DNA from: CAIXSC01 sp040381235
GTDB taxonomy: Bacteria > Planctomycetota > Planctomycetia > Pirellulales > Pirellulaceae
DNA: 13,202 nucleotides
Assembly: GCA_040381235.1 (NCBI GenBank)
Contig: JBEIHS010000126.1
Coordinates: 1-13,202, forward strand
Direction of reading: 5' to 3'
Part shown: positions 6,533 through 12,683 of the stretch, piece after piece
Position numbering within the stretch: the first letter of the stretch is position 1
How the letters are laid out: each line of letters opens with the position of its first letter
Made by a program: the position numbers and the translations under genes
The notes under the pieces: model-generated
The model's database searches: none
Seen by the model: the letters and a program-made list of their open reading frames with translations, nothing else
Told to the model about the DNA's origin: nothing

Positions 6533-7888
6533 CTACCCGACCAAGACCATGTTGTCGCGATGGATCACCTCCTCGTAGGGCCGATGGCCGAGAATTTCGG
6601 CGATCCGCTGCGACTGGCTCCCCTTGATGCGGGAGAGCTCGGCCGCCGAATAGTTGGTCAAACCTCGCGCGAACTCCCGCATCGACTCCAAACCCCGCTC
6701 TTCGCCTAGAAAACACAAACTAACCACGTCCCCTTTGTGGAACTCGCCCTCGACGGCCACGATCCCGACCGCCAGCAAACTACCGCCCTGACGCTCGACC
6801 GCTGTTCGCGCCCCGGAATTCACCAGAATCTTTCCGCGCGATGTGGCCGGCGCTCCAATCCAGCGTTTCAAAGCACTGACTGGCTTGGACTGGGGAAAGA
6901 ACAACGTGCCGAGCGGTTCGCCGCGGAGAAGGCCTGTCAGCACATGCTCGCGGCGCCCGTTGGCGATCACCACGGTTTCCCCGGATCGAGCGCATAACTG
7001 GGCGTTCTTCAGCTTGCTCGCCATGCCACCCTTGCTGTATCCCGTTTTTTGGTCGCACACTAAACCCATGATGTGATCGTCGAACCGCGGGACCGCCGAC
7101 ACCACCACGCCGCGTTCGTCCAGCAGCCCATCCACCGTCGATAGGATGATCAAAAGCGGCGCGGCAAGCAAGTTTGTGACGAGTGCGGCGAGTTTGTCGT
7201 TGTCGCCGAAGGTGGTTTGAAGTTCTTCCACCGACACCGTGTCGTTTTCGTTGATGACCGGAATGACGTGGGGAAACTCGAGTAACCGTCCTAACGTGTT
7301 GCGGACATTCAGGTAGCCGACGCGGTTTTGAAAATCGTCAGCCCCCAGCAGGACTTGCGCCGCATGGAACACGGCGCCGGCGGCAGGAACTGTGCCGATT
7401 GCGGAGGCTGCACGGGCATCGCCGCTTGCGGCGCGTGCGGCGGGGCTTGCGGCGCGTGCGGCGGGGCTTGCGGCGCTTGCAACCCCGCTCGCATTTTCCC
7501 TTGGCGAGGTGCTCGGCGGCACGCTCGTTTGCCCGGTTGCCGGATGCTTGCGGAACTCGTCGTTGTAAGCCTCGATCAACTTGGCTTGCCCCACAGCGGC
7601 AACGGCCTGTAATTCGGCCAAATCCCCTGGGCGTTTCGTGTAGCCCAAGGTGCTCATGCCGGCGGCGACAGCGCCGGAGCTAACGAGCACCACTCGGCGG
7701 GAACGCCGCAATTCAACCAGTTGTTCGGCGAGATGGCCTACTCGGCGGCGGTCGATGTAGCCGCGTTCGTCGGTCAGCACGCGCGTTCCGACCTTGACGA
7801 CGACGGTATGCGCTTCCGTCGCCAGTCGACCGCGCCACTCGTGCTCGTCCCGCTGCTCGACAGCTCCGCCCACATCGTCGCCAGCCAT
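6533..7888 (-). CDS. proB: Glutamate 5-kinase with C-terminal PUA domain and an inserted Ala/Ser-rich loop
   Basis: This protein phosphorylates L-glutamate to glutamyl 5-phosphate in the cytoplasm, the first step of proline synthesis. I chose ATG 7888 (451 residues) because GGAGG lies 10 nt upstream. The frame stays open to 8026, but the extra 46 residues look non-conserved. Amino-acid-kinase motifs are present: KVGTRVLT (32-39), SSGAVAAG (70-77), INENDTVS (212-219), FGDNDKLAALV (227-237) and GGMASKLKNA (287-296). Residues ~350-430 are the PUA domain. Between AYNDEFRKH and HAAQVLL, where known ProB proteins have almost nothing, there are about 59 extra residues (~116-174), largely Ala/Ser/Pro/Arg and partly encoded by a 21-bp repeat. 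This explains a length above the usual ~370. The fusion-enzyme gene follows 226 bp downstream on the same strand; the porin-like gene diverges upstream. No proA or obg is visible. Confidence 0.92.
   Translation of the reverse strand: MAGDDVGGAVEQRDEHEWRGRLATEAHTVVVKVGTRVLTDERGYIDRRRVGHLAEQLVELRRSRRVVLVSSGAVAAGMSTLGYTKRPGDLAELQAVAAVGQAKLIEAYNDEFRKHPATGQTSVPPSTSPRENASGVASAASPAARAASPAARAASGDARAASAIGTVPAAGAVFHAAQVLLGADDFQNRVGYLNVRNTLGRLLEFPHVIPVINENDTVSVEELQTTFGDNDKLAALVTNLLAAPLLIILSTVDGLLDERGVVVSAVPRFDDHIMGLVCDQKTGYSKGGMASKLKNAQLCARSGETVVIANGRREHVLTGLLRGEPLGTLFFPQSKPVSALKRWIGAPATSRGKILVNSGARTAVERQGGSLLAVGIVAVEGEFHKGDVVSLCFLGEERGLESMREFARGLTNYSAAELSRIKGSQSQRIAEILGHRPYEEVIHRDNMVLVG
7428..7480 (-). 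repeat. 21-bp tandem repeat inside proB
   Basis: The 21-bp unit beginning GCGGCGCGTGCGG occurs perfectly at 7428-7448 and 7449-7469, with an 11-bp partial third copy (one mismatch) at 7470-7480. On the coding strand each unit gives a seven-residue AASPAAR-type repeat. The unit length is a multiple of three, so copy-number change would keep the reading frame. Confidence 0.85.
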
Positions 7889-8222
7889 TCCCGCCCCGCC
7901 TCCGTTCCCGCGTATTGAATCGATCCGTTCCCGCGCCGTTACGACCGCTACAGCCGGTGAGGTGGCTGAAGCGGAAACCTTGTCGGCGATTGTAGCGGTG
8001 GTGGCGGGAATCGGAAAACCCAACATTGCGGGCCAAGGTGCCGGTGTGACGGCTTTGATGAAGAATCAAGCCTTGCCGTGTTCCGCGTCGATGCGATCGC
8101 ATTGGGGGAAAGGCATGGGAGAGAACCGAACACTTGGGTTCCTGGCGACCGGCGCCAGCGCTGCGATCAACGCGGTGTTCTCCGGCCATGGGCCGCCATC
8201 GCTCGAACCATTACCGGTCGGG
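7889..8222. promoter_or_regulatory. Divergent intergenic region between proB and the porin-like gene
   Basis: Promoters for both divergent genes should lie in this ~330 bp. I see the proB ribosome binding site (GGAGG on the minus strand, 7903-7899) but no confident -35/-10 pair. An in-frame ATG at 8115, preceded by GGGGAAAGG, would extend the porin-like protein by 36 residues. I did not choose it because it would bury the signal peptide. Confidence 0.35.
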
Positions 8223-9566
8223 ATGTCGACGGCCACCATGACCGCCAATCGCGTCCAGCGGCTCGCCGCCGCGGTCGCGATCCTGCTGGGAACGGTGTTC
8301 CTAACGGGCTCGCGGGCGCCCGCCGATGAAACGGCGATTCCAACGCGGCTCCCGGCTGTCGAGTCGGCGGACTGGAAGCATGTTCACGAGACTGGACCGG
8401 CGGCGGGAGTGCGGATTACGCCGTACGGCGCGTTATGGGTCGACATGCTGTATTCGACTTCGCGAACCAACCCAGGGAGCTACACGTTGTTCGTGCTGTC
8501 GAACGAAGAGCAGGGAGAGGACGCGTTCGCCATCGATGGGAGGCGGAGCCGGTTCGGGATCAATTTAGCGGGGCCGAGCCTGCCGGAATGGGCCGACTCG
8601 ACGACCAGCGGCCGCGTGGAAGTCGACTTCCAAGGCAGCTTCGTCAATGAAAACCGGGCTGGCGTGTTGTTGCGGTTGGCCTATTTCGAGGTGAAGGACA
8701 GCGAGTGGCGTTTTTTGGCGGGGCAAGCGGAAGACGTCATCTCGCCGTTGATCCCCAACACGATCAACTACGCGGCCGGATTCAATGCCGGGAACATCGG
8801 TTTCCGCCGGGCTCAGTTTCGAGCCGAACGACAGTGGGAGAACGCGGACGGTGGCGGTTTCAAGCTCCAAGCCGCTTTGAACCAGGATGTGGTCACCGAC
8901 TTCCCGACCGATCCCGGGATTCGCCGCGAGACCAGCGGTTGGCCGGTCTGTGAGGGAAGGCTGCAGTGGGCGGCGGCGGCGGGGGGAGTTCCCGGCGAGC
9001 CGCGACCGCCGAGTCCATTAAAACTGGGCGTTTCGGGCCACATCGGCGAATCGGGCTTTGATTTCCTGACCGTCGGACCGCCACCGACGCTGTTACCGCC
9101 GGCTGACGATACGCGGTTCATCACGTGGTCGGTGAATGTCGATTTCGAGTGGCGGCCGGCGGATTGGTGGCGGGTGCGGGGGGAGTTTTTCCGCGGCGCA
9201 AACCTCAGTTCCTACCTCGGCGGGATCGGACAGGGCGTCTGTCCATGCCGCCGTGTGTCGATTCGCGGCACGGGCGGCTGGGTGGAACTGGGATGGGACT
9301 GGACGCGGACGGTGCACTCGCATGTCGGCTTCGGCATCGACGATCCGCAGAATCGTGACAGTCTGGTGGGCCGAATCCAAAACCATTCGATTTACATGAA
9401 CCTGCTGGTCGATGTTTCGCCGCAACTGACCACCGGGATCGAAGTCGCGGTCTGGCGGACGCTGTACCACGACTTGCGAGCCGGCCAAGTCCCCGATTCC
9501 CTGCTTACGCCCGATGCTCCGGGCGAAGCCGTGACGATCAATTGGATGGTGAAATACGCCTTCTGA
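8223..9566 (+). CDS. Outer-membrane beta-barrel, porin-like protein
   Basis: From ATG 8223 this gives 447 residues; ATG 8238, giving MTANRVQRL..., is equally possible and neither has a strong ribosome binding site. The N-terminus is a signal peptide: Arg-containing start, then LAAAVAILLGTVFLTG, with cleavage probably near SRA-PADE. The mature chain has many alternating amphipathic strands (VRITPYGALWVDM, SGRVEVDFQGSF, VLLRLAYFEVKD, FITWSVNVDFEW, GGWVELGWDW) and short polar turns. It ends in WMVKYAF, a terminal Phe with alternating hydrophobics as recognised by the BAM assembly machinery. It resembles DcaP-like or carbohydrate-porin-like proteins of planctomycetes, but I cannot name the substrate. 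There is a Cys pair (CPCRR) around residue 340. pduS follows after 153 bp, with hairpins in between, so co-transcription is uncertain. Confidence 0.75.
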   Translation: MSTATMTANRVQRLAAAVAILLGTVFLTGSRAPADETAIPTRLPAVESADWKHVHETGPAAGVRITPYGALWVDMLYSTSRTNPGSYTLFVLSNEEQGEDAFAIDGRRSRFGINLAGPSLPEWADSTTSGRVEVDFQGSFVNENRAGVLLRLAYFEVKDSEWRFLAGQAEDVISPLIPNTINYAAGFNAGNIGFRRAQFRAERQWENADGGGFKLQAALNQDVVTDFPTDPGIRRETSGWPVCEGRLQWAAAAGGVPGEPRPPSPLKLGVSGHIGESGFDFLTVGPPPTLLPPADDTRFITWSVNVDFEWRPADWWRVRGEFFRGANLSSYLGGIGQGVCPCRRVSIRGTGGWVELGWDWTRTVHSHVGFGIDDPQNRDSLVGRIQNHSIYMNLLVDVSPQLTTGIEVAVWRTLYHDLRAGQVPDSLLTPDAPGEAVTINWMVKYAF

Positions 9567-9600
9567 GTCCCTCGCCAAGGTTTGGAAGGCAAAGTACAGT

Positions 9601-9619
9601 GTGGGAACAACCGTCCCAC
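9601..9619 (+). terminator. Hairpin after the porin-like gene
   Basis: GTGGGA (9601-9606) pairs perfectly with TCCCAC (9614-9619) around a 7-nt loop, 34 bp past the stop codon. Only a short TTTT follows (9624-9627), so this is at best a weak terminator. Confidence 0.4.
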
Positions 9620-9664
9620 CGGTTTTCCTGAACTGACCGGCAAAGTCGTCCGGTTCGGGGTGAC

Positions 9665-9681
9665 GCGGCGCCTTTCGCCGC
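9665..9681 (+). promoter_or_regulatory. Perfect hairpin in the pduS leader
   Basis: GCGGCG (9665-9670) pairs with CGCCGC (9676-9681) around a CCTTT loop, ending 23 nt before the pduS ribosome binding site. It could affect leader stability or be a second part of the boundary between the two genes. Confidence 0.35.
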
Positions 9682-9704
9682 AGTCCATGGCTGCCTACTG
9701 ACAG

Positions 9705-9710
9705 AGGAGG
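9705..9710 (+). promoter_or_regulatory. Strong ribosome binding site that sets the pduS start
   Basis: AGGAGG lies 9 nt before the GTG at 9720. This supports the GTG over downstream in-frame ATG codons. Confidence 0.85.
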
Positions 9711-9719
9711 AACGCGGAC

Positions 9720-11057
9720 GTGGATCGTCAGCAGATGTTGCAACGGATTCGCGAGGCGGGCGTCGTCGGCGCCGGCGGCGCGGGTTTTCCCACCTACAAA
9801 AAGCTCGAATCGCCCGTCGAGCATATCATCGCCAACGGAGCCGAATGCGAACCGCTGCTCGCCAAAGACCGCGAAACCATGCGGCAGGACCGCGAAAAAA
9901 TGTTCGCGGGTCTGGCGATCATGCAGGAAATCACCGGCGCCAAACATGTGACGCTCGCCGTCAAACGCAAGAACGAGGATGTGATCGCCGCCTACCGGCC
10001 CGAAGCCAGCCGCCGCGGCTACAACATTCTGGTCTACGAGGACGTCTATCCGGCCGGCGACGAGTATGTGCTGGTCTACGAGGCAACCGGGAAACAGATT
10101 CCGCCGGGCGGGATTCCGCTGGCAGTGGGCTGCGTGGTCGATAATGTCGAGACAATCGTCAACATCGCCGACGCCATCGCTGGCCAAGCGGTGGTCGACA
10201 AGTATGTCTGCGTGACCGGAGCGGTCGGCAAACCGCTCACCACGATCGTCCCCGTCGGCACGTCGCTCCATGACTGTATGACCCTGGCTGGCGGCTGCTC
10301 GGTTGACGATCCCGTGGTGCTGACTGGCGGCATCATGATGGGCGGCGTCGCCAAGTCGATCGCGGATCCGGTGGCGAAGACGATGGGCGGAGTGATTCCC
10401 CTGCCGCGCGACCACTATCTCGTGAAACGGAAAGTGGCGCCCCGCGAGCAATACACGCGCGTGGGCCACGGCCAGTGCGACCAGTGCTCGCTGTGCACTG
10501 AACTGTGCCCACGGTACATCCTGGGCTACCCGATCCAACCGCACCGCGTCATGCGCACCCTGATGATGACCGGCGAGTCGAAGGCCCGGGCCAGTTTGTG
10601 GGCCCAGTATTGCTGCGAGTGCAACGTCTGCTCGCTGATCGCCTGCCCGGAGCAGCTCGATCCGAAGAACATCTGCGTCGACGCCAAGGCGTTGCTGCGG
10701 GAAAACAAGCTCAGCCGCACGGCGGATGAACTGGAAGACCTGTTCCTGCCGCCGCATCCGGCCCGCAAGGGACGCGAGATTCCCATCGAGACGCTGTACC
10801 AGCGGCTCGGGCTGAAGCCGTACGATCGCAAGGCCGAGTTCGCGCGGACCAACCCGCAGCCGCGGCAGGTTTCGATCCCGTTGGCGGCTCACATCGGCCA
10901 GCCCGCGAAACCGACCGTCCAAGTCGGGGCCGCCGTCCGTCGCGGCGATGTGATTGGCAACGTCGACGAAAAAGCCCTCGGCTGCCCCGTCCATGCCAGC
11001 GTAACCGGACACGTCACCGCCATCGACAGCCGCTACATCACCATCACCGCGTCCTAA
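9720..11057 (+). CDS. pduS: PduS-like microcompartment electron-transfer protein (RnfC-related)
   Basis: This 445-residue flavin/Fe-S protein belongs to the RnfC/NuoF-like family. GTG start, preceded by AGGAGG. Near the N-terminus is the Gly-rich nucleotide/flavin-binding loop VGAGGAGFPTY (residues 16-26), then NGAECEP (39-45). Two 4Fe-4S motifs follow: C253-x2-C256-x2-C259-x3-C263-P and C298-x2-C301-x2-C304-x4-C309-P. The C-terminal ~60 residues form an RnfC-type barrel-sandwich segment. In the Pdu system PduS is a cobalamin reductase that can pass electrons through the shell protein PduT. In planctomycetes, whose characterised microcompartment degrades fucose and rhamnose without B12, related proteins may instead reoxidise NADH. 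pduT begins 14 bp after its stop, so the two are almost certainly one operon. No encapsulation peptide is obvious. Confidence 0.9.
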   Translation: MDRQQMLQRIREAGVVGAGGAGFPTYKKLESPVEHIIANGAECEPLLAKDRETMRQDREKMFAGLAIMQEITGAKHVTLAVKRKNEDVIAAYRPEASRRGYNILVYEDVYPAGDEYVLVYEATGKQIPPGGIPLAVGCVVDNVETIVNIADAIAGQAVVDKYVCVTGAVGKPLTTIVPVGTSLHDCMTLAGGCSVDDPVVLTGGIMMGGVAKSIADPVAKTMGGVIPLPRDHYLVKRKVAPREQYTRVGHGQCDQCSLCTELCPRYILGYPIQPHRVMRTLMMTGESKARASLWAQYCCECNVCSLIACPEQLDPKNICVDAKALLRENKLSRTADELEDLFLPPHPARKGREIPIETLYQRLGLKPYDRKAEFARTNPQPRQVSIPLAAHIGQPAKPTVQVGAAVRRGDVIGNVDEKALGCPVHASVTGHVTAIDSRYITITAS

Positions 11058-11071
11058 TCCCAAGTGCGAAT

Positions 11072-11626
11072 ATGAAAAAAGGCAGCGCCATCGGCATCAT
11101 CGAGACCTCCAGCATTGCCAAGGGGTTCGAAATCTCCGACTCGATCCTCAAGGCGGCAAATGTCGAACTGGTGGTCAATCGTACTATTTGCCCCGGCAAG
11201 TACATGGTGCTGATCAGCGGTTCGGTGGACGCTGTCCAAGCGAGCATCGAGTCGGGTATTCGCACCGCCGCGCATACGCTCGTTGATCACTTCGTGATCC
11301 CCAACGTCCATCCGTCGGTGTTTCCCGCCATCAGCGGCGTGGGGCACTTGCCGGAACTGCGGGCGTTGGGTGTCGTCGAGTCGTTCAGTGTGGCGTCGAT
11401 CATCGAGGCGGCGGACGCGGCGGTGAAGGCGACGAACATCCAATTGGTCACGTTGCACTTGGCAATGGCGATTGGCGGCAAAGGCTTCGTGACTTTCACC
11501 GGGGATGTCGCCTCGGTGGAAGAAGCCGCCCGGATCGCGTCGGCGGTGATCGAAAAGAAGGGCTTGCTCGTGGAACGAGCGGTGATCGCCGCTCCGCGTA
11601 AAGAATTGCTCAGCGAGTTCATCTAA
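11072..11626 (+). CDS. pduT: PduT-like tandem-BMC shell protein with a pore cysteine
   Basis: This 184-residue protein has two BMC domains in tandem: residues ~4-88 (AIGIIETSSIAKGFEISD...) and ~93-178 (GVVESFSVASIIEAADAAVK...). Such BMC-T proteins form pseudohexameric trimers in microcompartment facets. The segment NRTICPGKY places Cys40 exactly where Salmonella PduT has the cysteine (TICPGK) that binds a 4Fe-4S cluster at the three-fold axis. The C-terminal KGLLVERAVIAAP also matches PduT. It is therefore predicted to be a redox-active shell tile working with PduS. No clear Shine-Dalgarno precedes the ATG, and the 14-bp gap to pduS suggests translational coupling. No BMC-H or pentameric vertex gene, aldehyde dehydrogenase or aldolase is in this window. 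Confidence 0.92.
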   Translation: MKKGSAIGIIETSSIAKGFEISDSILKAANVELVVNRTICPGKYMVLISGSVDAVQASIESGIRTAAHTLVDHFVIPNVHPSVFPAISGVGHLPELRALGVVESFSVASIIEAADAAVKATNIQLVTLHLAMAIGGKGFVTFTGDVASVEEAARIASAVIEKKGLLVERAVIAAPRKELLSEFI

Positions 11627-11654
11627 CGCGTTCCGCGGAAAGCCTCGAGTAAAG

Positions 11655-11870
11655 TCGCGCAGTAAGACGTGCAGTAAGTCGCGAAGTAAGACGTGCGGTA
11701 AGTCGCGAGGTAAGACGTGCAGTAAGTCGCGCAGCAAGTCGCGCGGTAAGCCATGCAGCAAATCGCGCGGTAAGCCATGCAACAAGTCGCGCAGTGAGCC
11801 ACGCGGTAAGTCGCGCAGTAATCCATGCAGCAAGTCGCGCAATAAGCCACGCGGGGAGTCGCGCTGCAAG
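11655..11870. repeat. 12-bp minisatellite, 18 units, with 24-bp higher-order pattern
   Basis: Eighteen consecutive 12-bp units follow pduT by 28 bp. Type A reads TCGCGCRGTAAG; type B reads ACGTGCAGTAAG in the first third and CCATGCAGCAAG or CCACGCGGTAAG later. A and B alternate except for one A-A pair (units 7-8, from 11727), giving a 24-bp period. The units are diverged, mostly at 1-3 positions, but never out of register. The period is a multiple of three, so one plus-strand frame (K-S-R-S/K-T-C-S type) and the minus-strand frames run open through it. No start codon or ribosome binding site serves the plus frame. I see no palindromic CRISPR-type repeat and no spacers. Confidence 0.92.
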
Positions 11871-11929
11871 TCGTTTCCTTTAGGCCGGCCGACAAGTCTC
11901 TAGAGGGCACCCGGCAAAAGTGGTTTTCT

Positions 11930-12044
11930 GGGCCACTCCGATTCTGGAGAGCAGCCACAGGGATTTCACGCGCGGCGAGCGATTGACCTGCGGTTCGCTC
12001 GCAGGCAATCCGCCATCCCGGATAGTATGCCTGGGGCCACTCCG
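11930..12044. repeat. Pair of GGGCCACTCCG direct repeats
   Basis: The 11-mer GGGCCACTCCG occurs at 11930-11940 and again at 12034-12044, flanking ~93 bp of non-coding sequence. Both copies are followed by a T-containing stretch (ATTCTGG, TTTTCG). This may be a remnant of a dispersed intergenic repeat or of a short mobile element. No transposase is visible. Confidence 0.45.
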
Positions 12045-12078
12045 TTTTCGCCGTGTTCAAAGACAGTTTTTTACCACT

Positions 12079-12118
12079 GATGAACACAGATAAACACGGA
12101 TAAACACAGATAAGGACG
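12079..12118. repeat. GATAAACACR tandem repeat
   Basis: Four 10-bp units occur: GATGAACACA, GATAAACACG, GATAAACACA and the diverged GATAAGGACG. They are preceded by TTTTTTACCACT. The read-through on the minus strand gives the peptide SVFIRVYLCSSVV, which I recognise as a frequent artefact in bacterial hypothetical proteins. This marks a widespread non-coding intergenic repeat family. Confidence 0.75.
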
Positions 12119-12169
12119 ATGGCGCCAATGTGTTTCGGATGGTTATCGATTCAACTGGCTTGCTTCCAT

Positions 12170-12197
12170 TGTGTCCTTTCAGCTGTGTCCTTTCGGC
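12170..12197. repeat. Two-copy 14-bp tandem repeat
   Basis: TGTGTCCTTTCAGC (12170-12183) is followed directly by TGTGTCCTTTCGGC (12184-12197), with one mismatch. Its significance is unknown. Confidence 0.6.
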
Positions 12198-12669
12198 AGG
12201 CTTGTGTGACGGCTTAGAGGCGCCTTTGCTAGCGTTGACTCCCGGGTTTTCAGGAATCGGCGAGCCTTGCGGGGGCTTGGTAACGCTCGGATTGAAGCGG
12301 GGTCGTTTGGACGGAAGCACAGGATTGATTCCCGGTTGACTCAGCACTTTCCTGCTGTCGCGTAGCGGCGAGAAATGGCGGCGTTTCGAGTCCTGGGTTT
12401 TGTCCACGCGAAACCTCCGTGAGGGTTAGGCTCACTCGTACCGTGGTTTCTTCGGGATTCAGCCGACGCGAGACAAGACGTTGTTCTACTTGTTTCCGGG
12501 AGAACAAGTAGCATCCACGGGCGGTTAACAAACGTGGGCGAACGATCGCCCCGACGGACGGGCCGAACAACTCCCAAATGTGACTAGAATAGGGCTGGCT
12601 GGACAAGCTAGGCTGTTTCAGAATGCGGTTGTTCGCCGGATTGAATCACGTCCGTCCACGGAATGCACC
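12198..12669. other. Intergenic stretch before the caspase gene, no convincing gene
   Basis: Open frames on the minus strand (for example 12606-12250) give peptides with no recognisable domain, no ribosome binding site and no neighbour logic. The only clear structure is the inverted repeat at 12486-12511, listed separately. A promoter for the caspase gene should lie here, but I cannot place it with confidence. Confidence 0.4.
12486..12511. promoter_or_regulatory. 9-bp perfect inverted repeat upstream of the caspase gene
   Basis: CTACTTGTT (12486-12494) and AACAAGTAG (12503-12511) are perfect complements around an 8-nt centre TCCGGGAG. This lies ~170 bp upstream of the caspase start. It could be an operator-type palindrome or an RNA hairpin. 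There is no T-tract. Confidence 0.4.
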
Positions 12670-12683
12670 GGGAGGCTCAAACG

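Noticed and set aside
7889..8026. N-terminal extension of ProB by 46 residues from an upstream start
   Set aside because: ATG 7888 has a good GGAGG; the extension is low-complexity and not typical of the family.
9093..11063. 656-codon minus-strand open frame opposite the porin end and pduS
   Set aside because: It mirrors two well-supported genes on the plus strand; its length follows from GC-biased third codon positions, and the peptide has no recognisable motif.
11054..11869. Minus-strand frame with a DLLHGLPR-type repeat through the minisatellite
   Set aside because: The repeat is simply the 12-bp array read backwards; upstream of it the frame is the mirror of pduT. No start signal.
11655..11870. 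CRISPR array
   Set aside because: Units are 12 bp, contiguous and diverged, with no unique spacers and no cas genes.
12250..12606. 118-codon minus-strand frame before the caspase gene
   Set aside because: No domain, no ribosome binding site, and an overlapping alternative frame of similar quality; probably non-coding.
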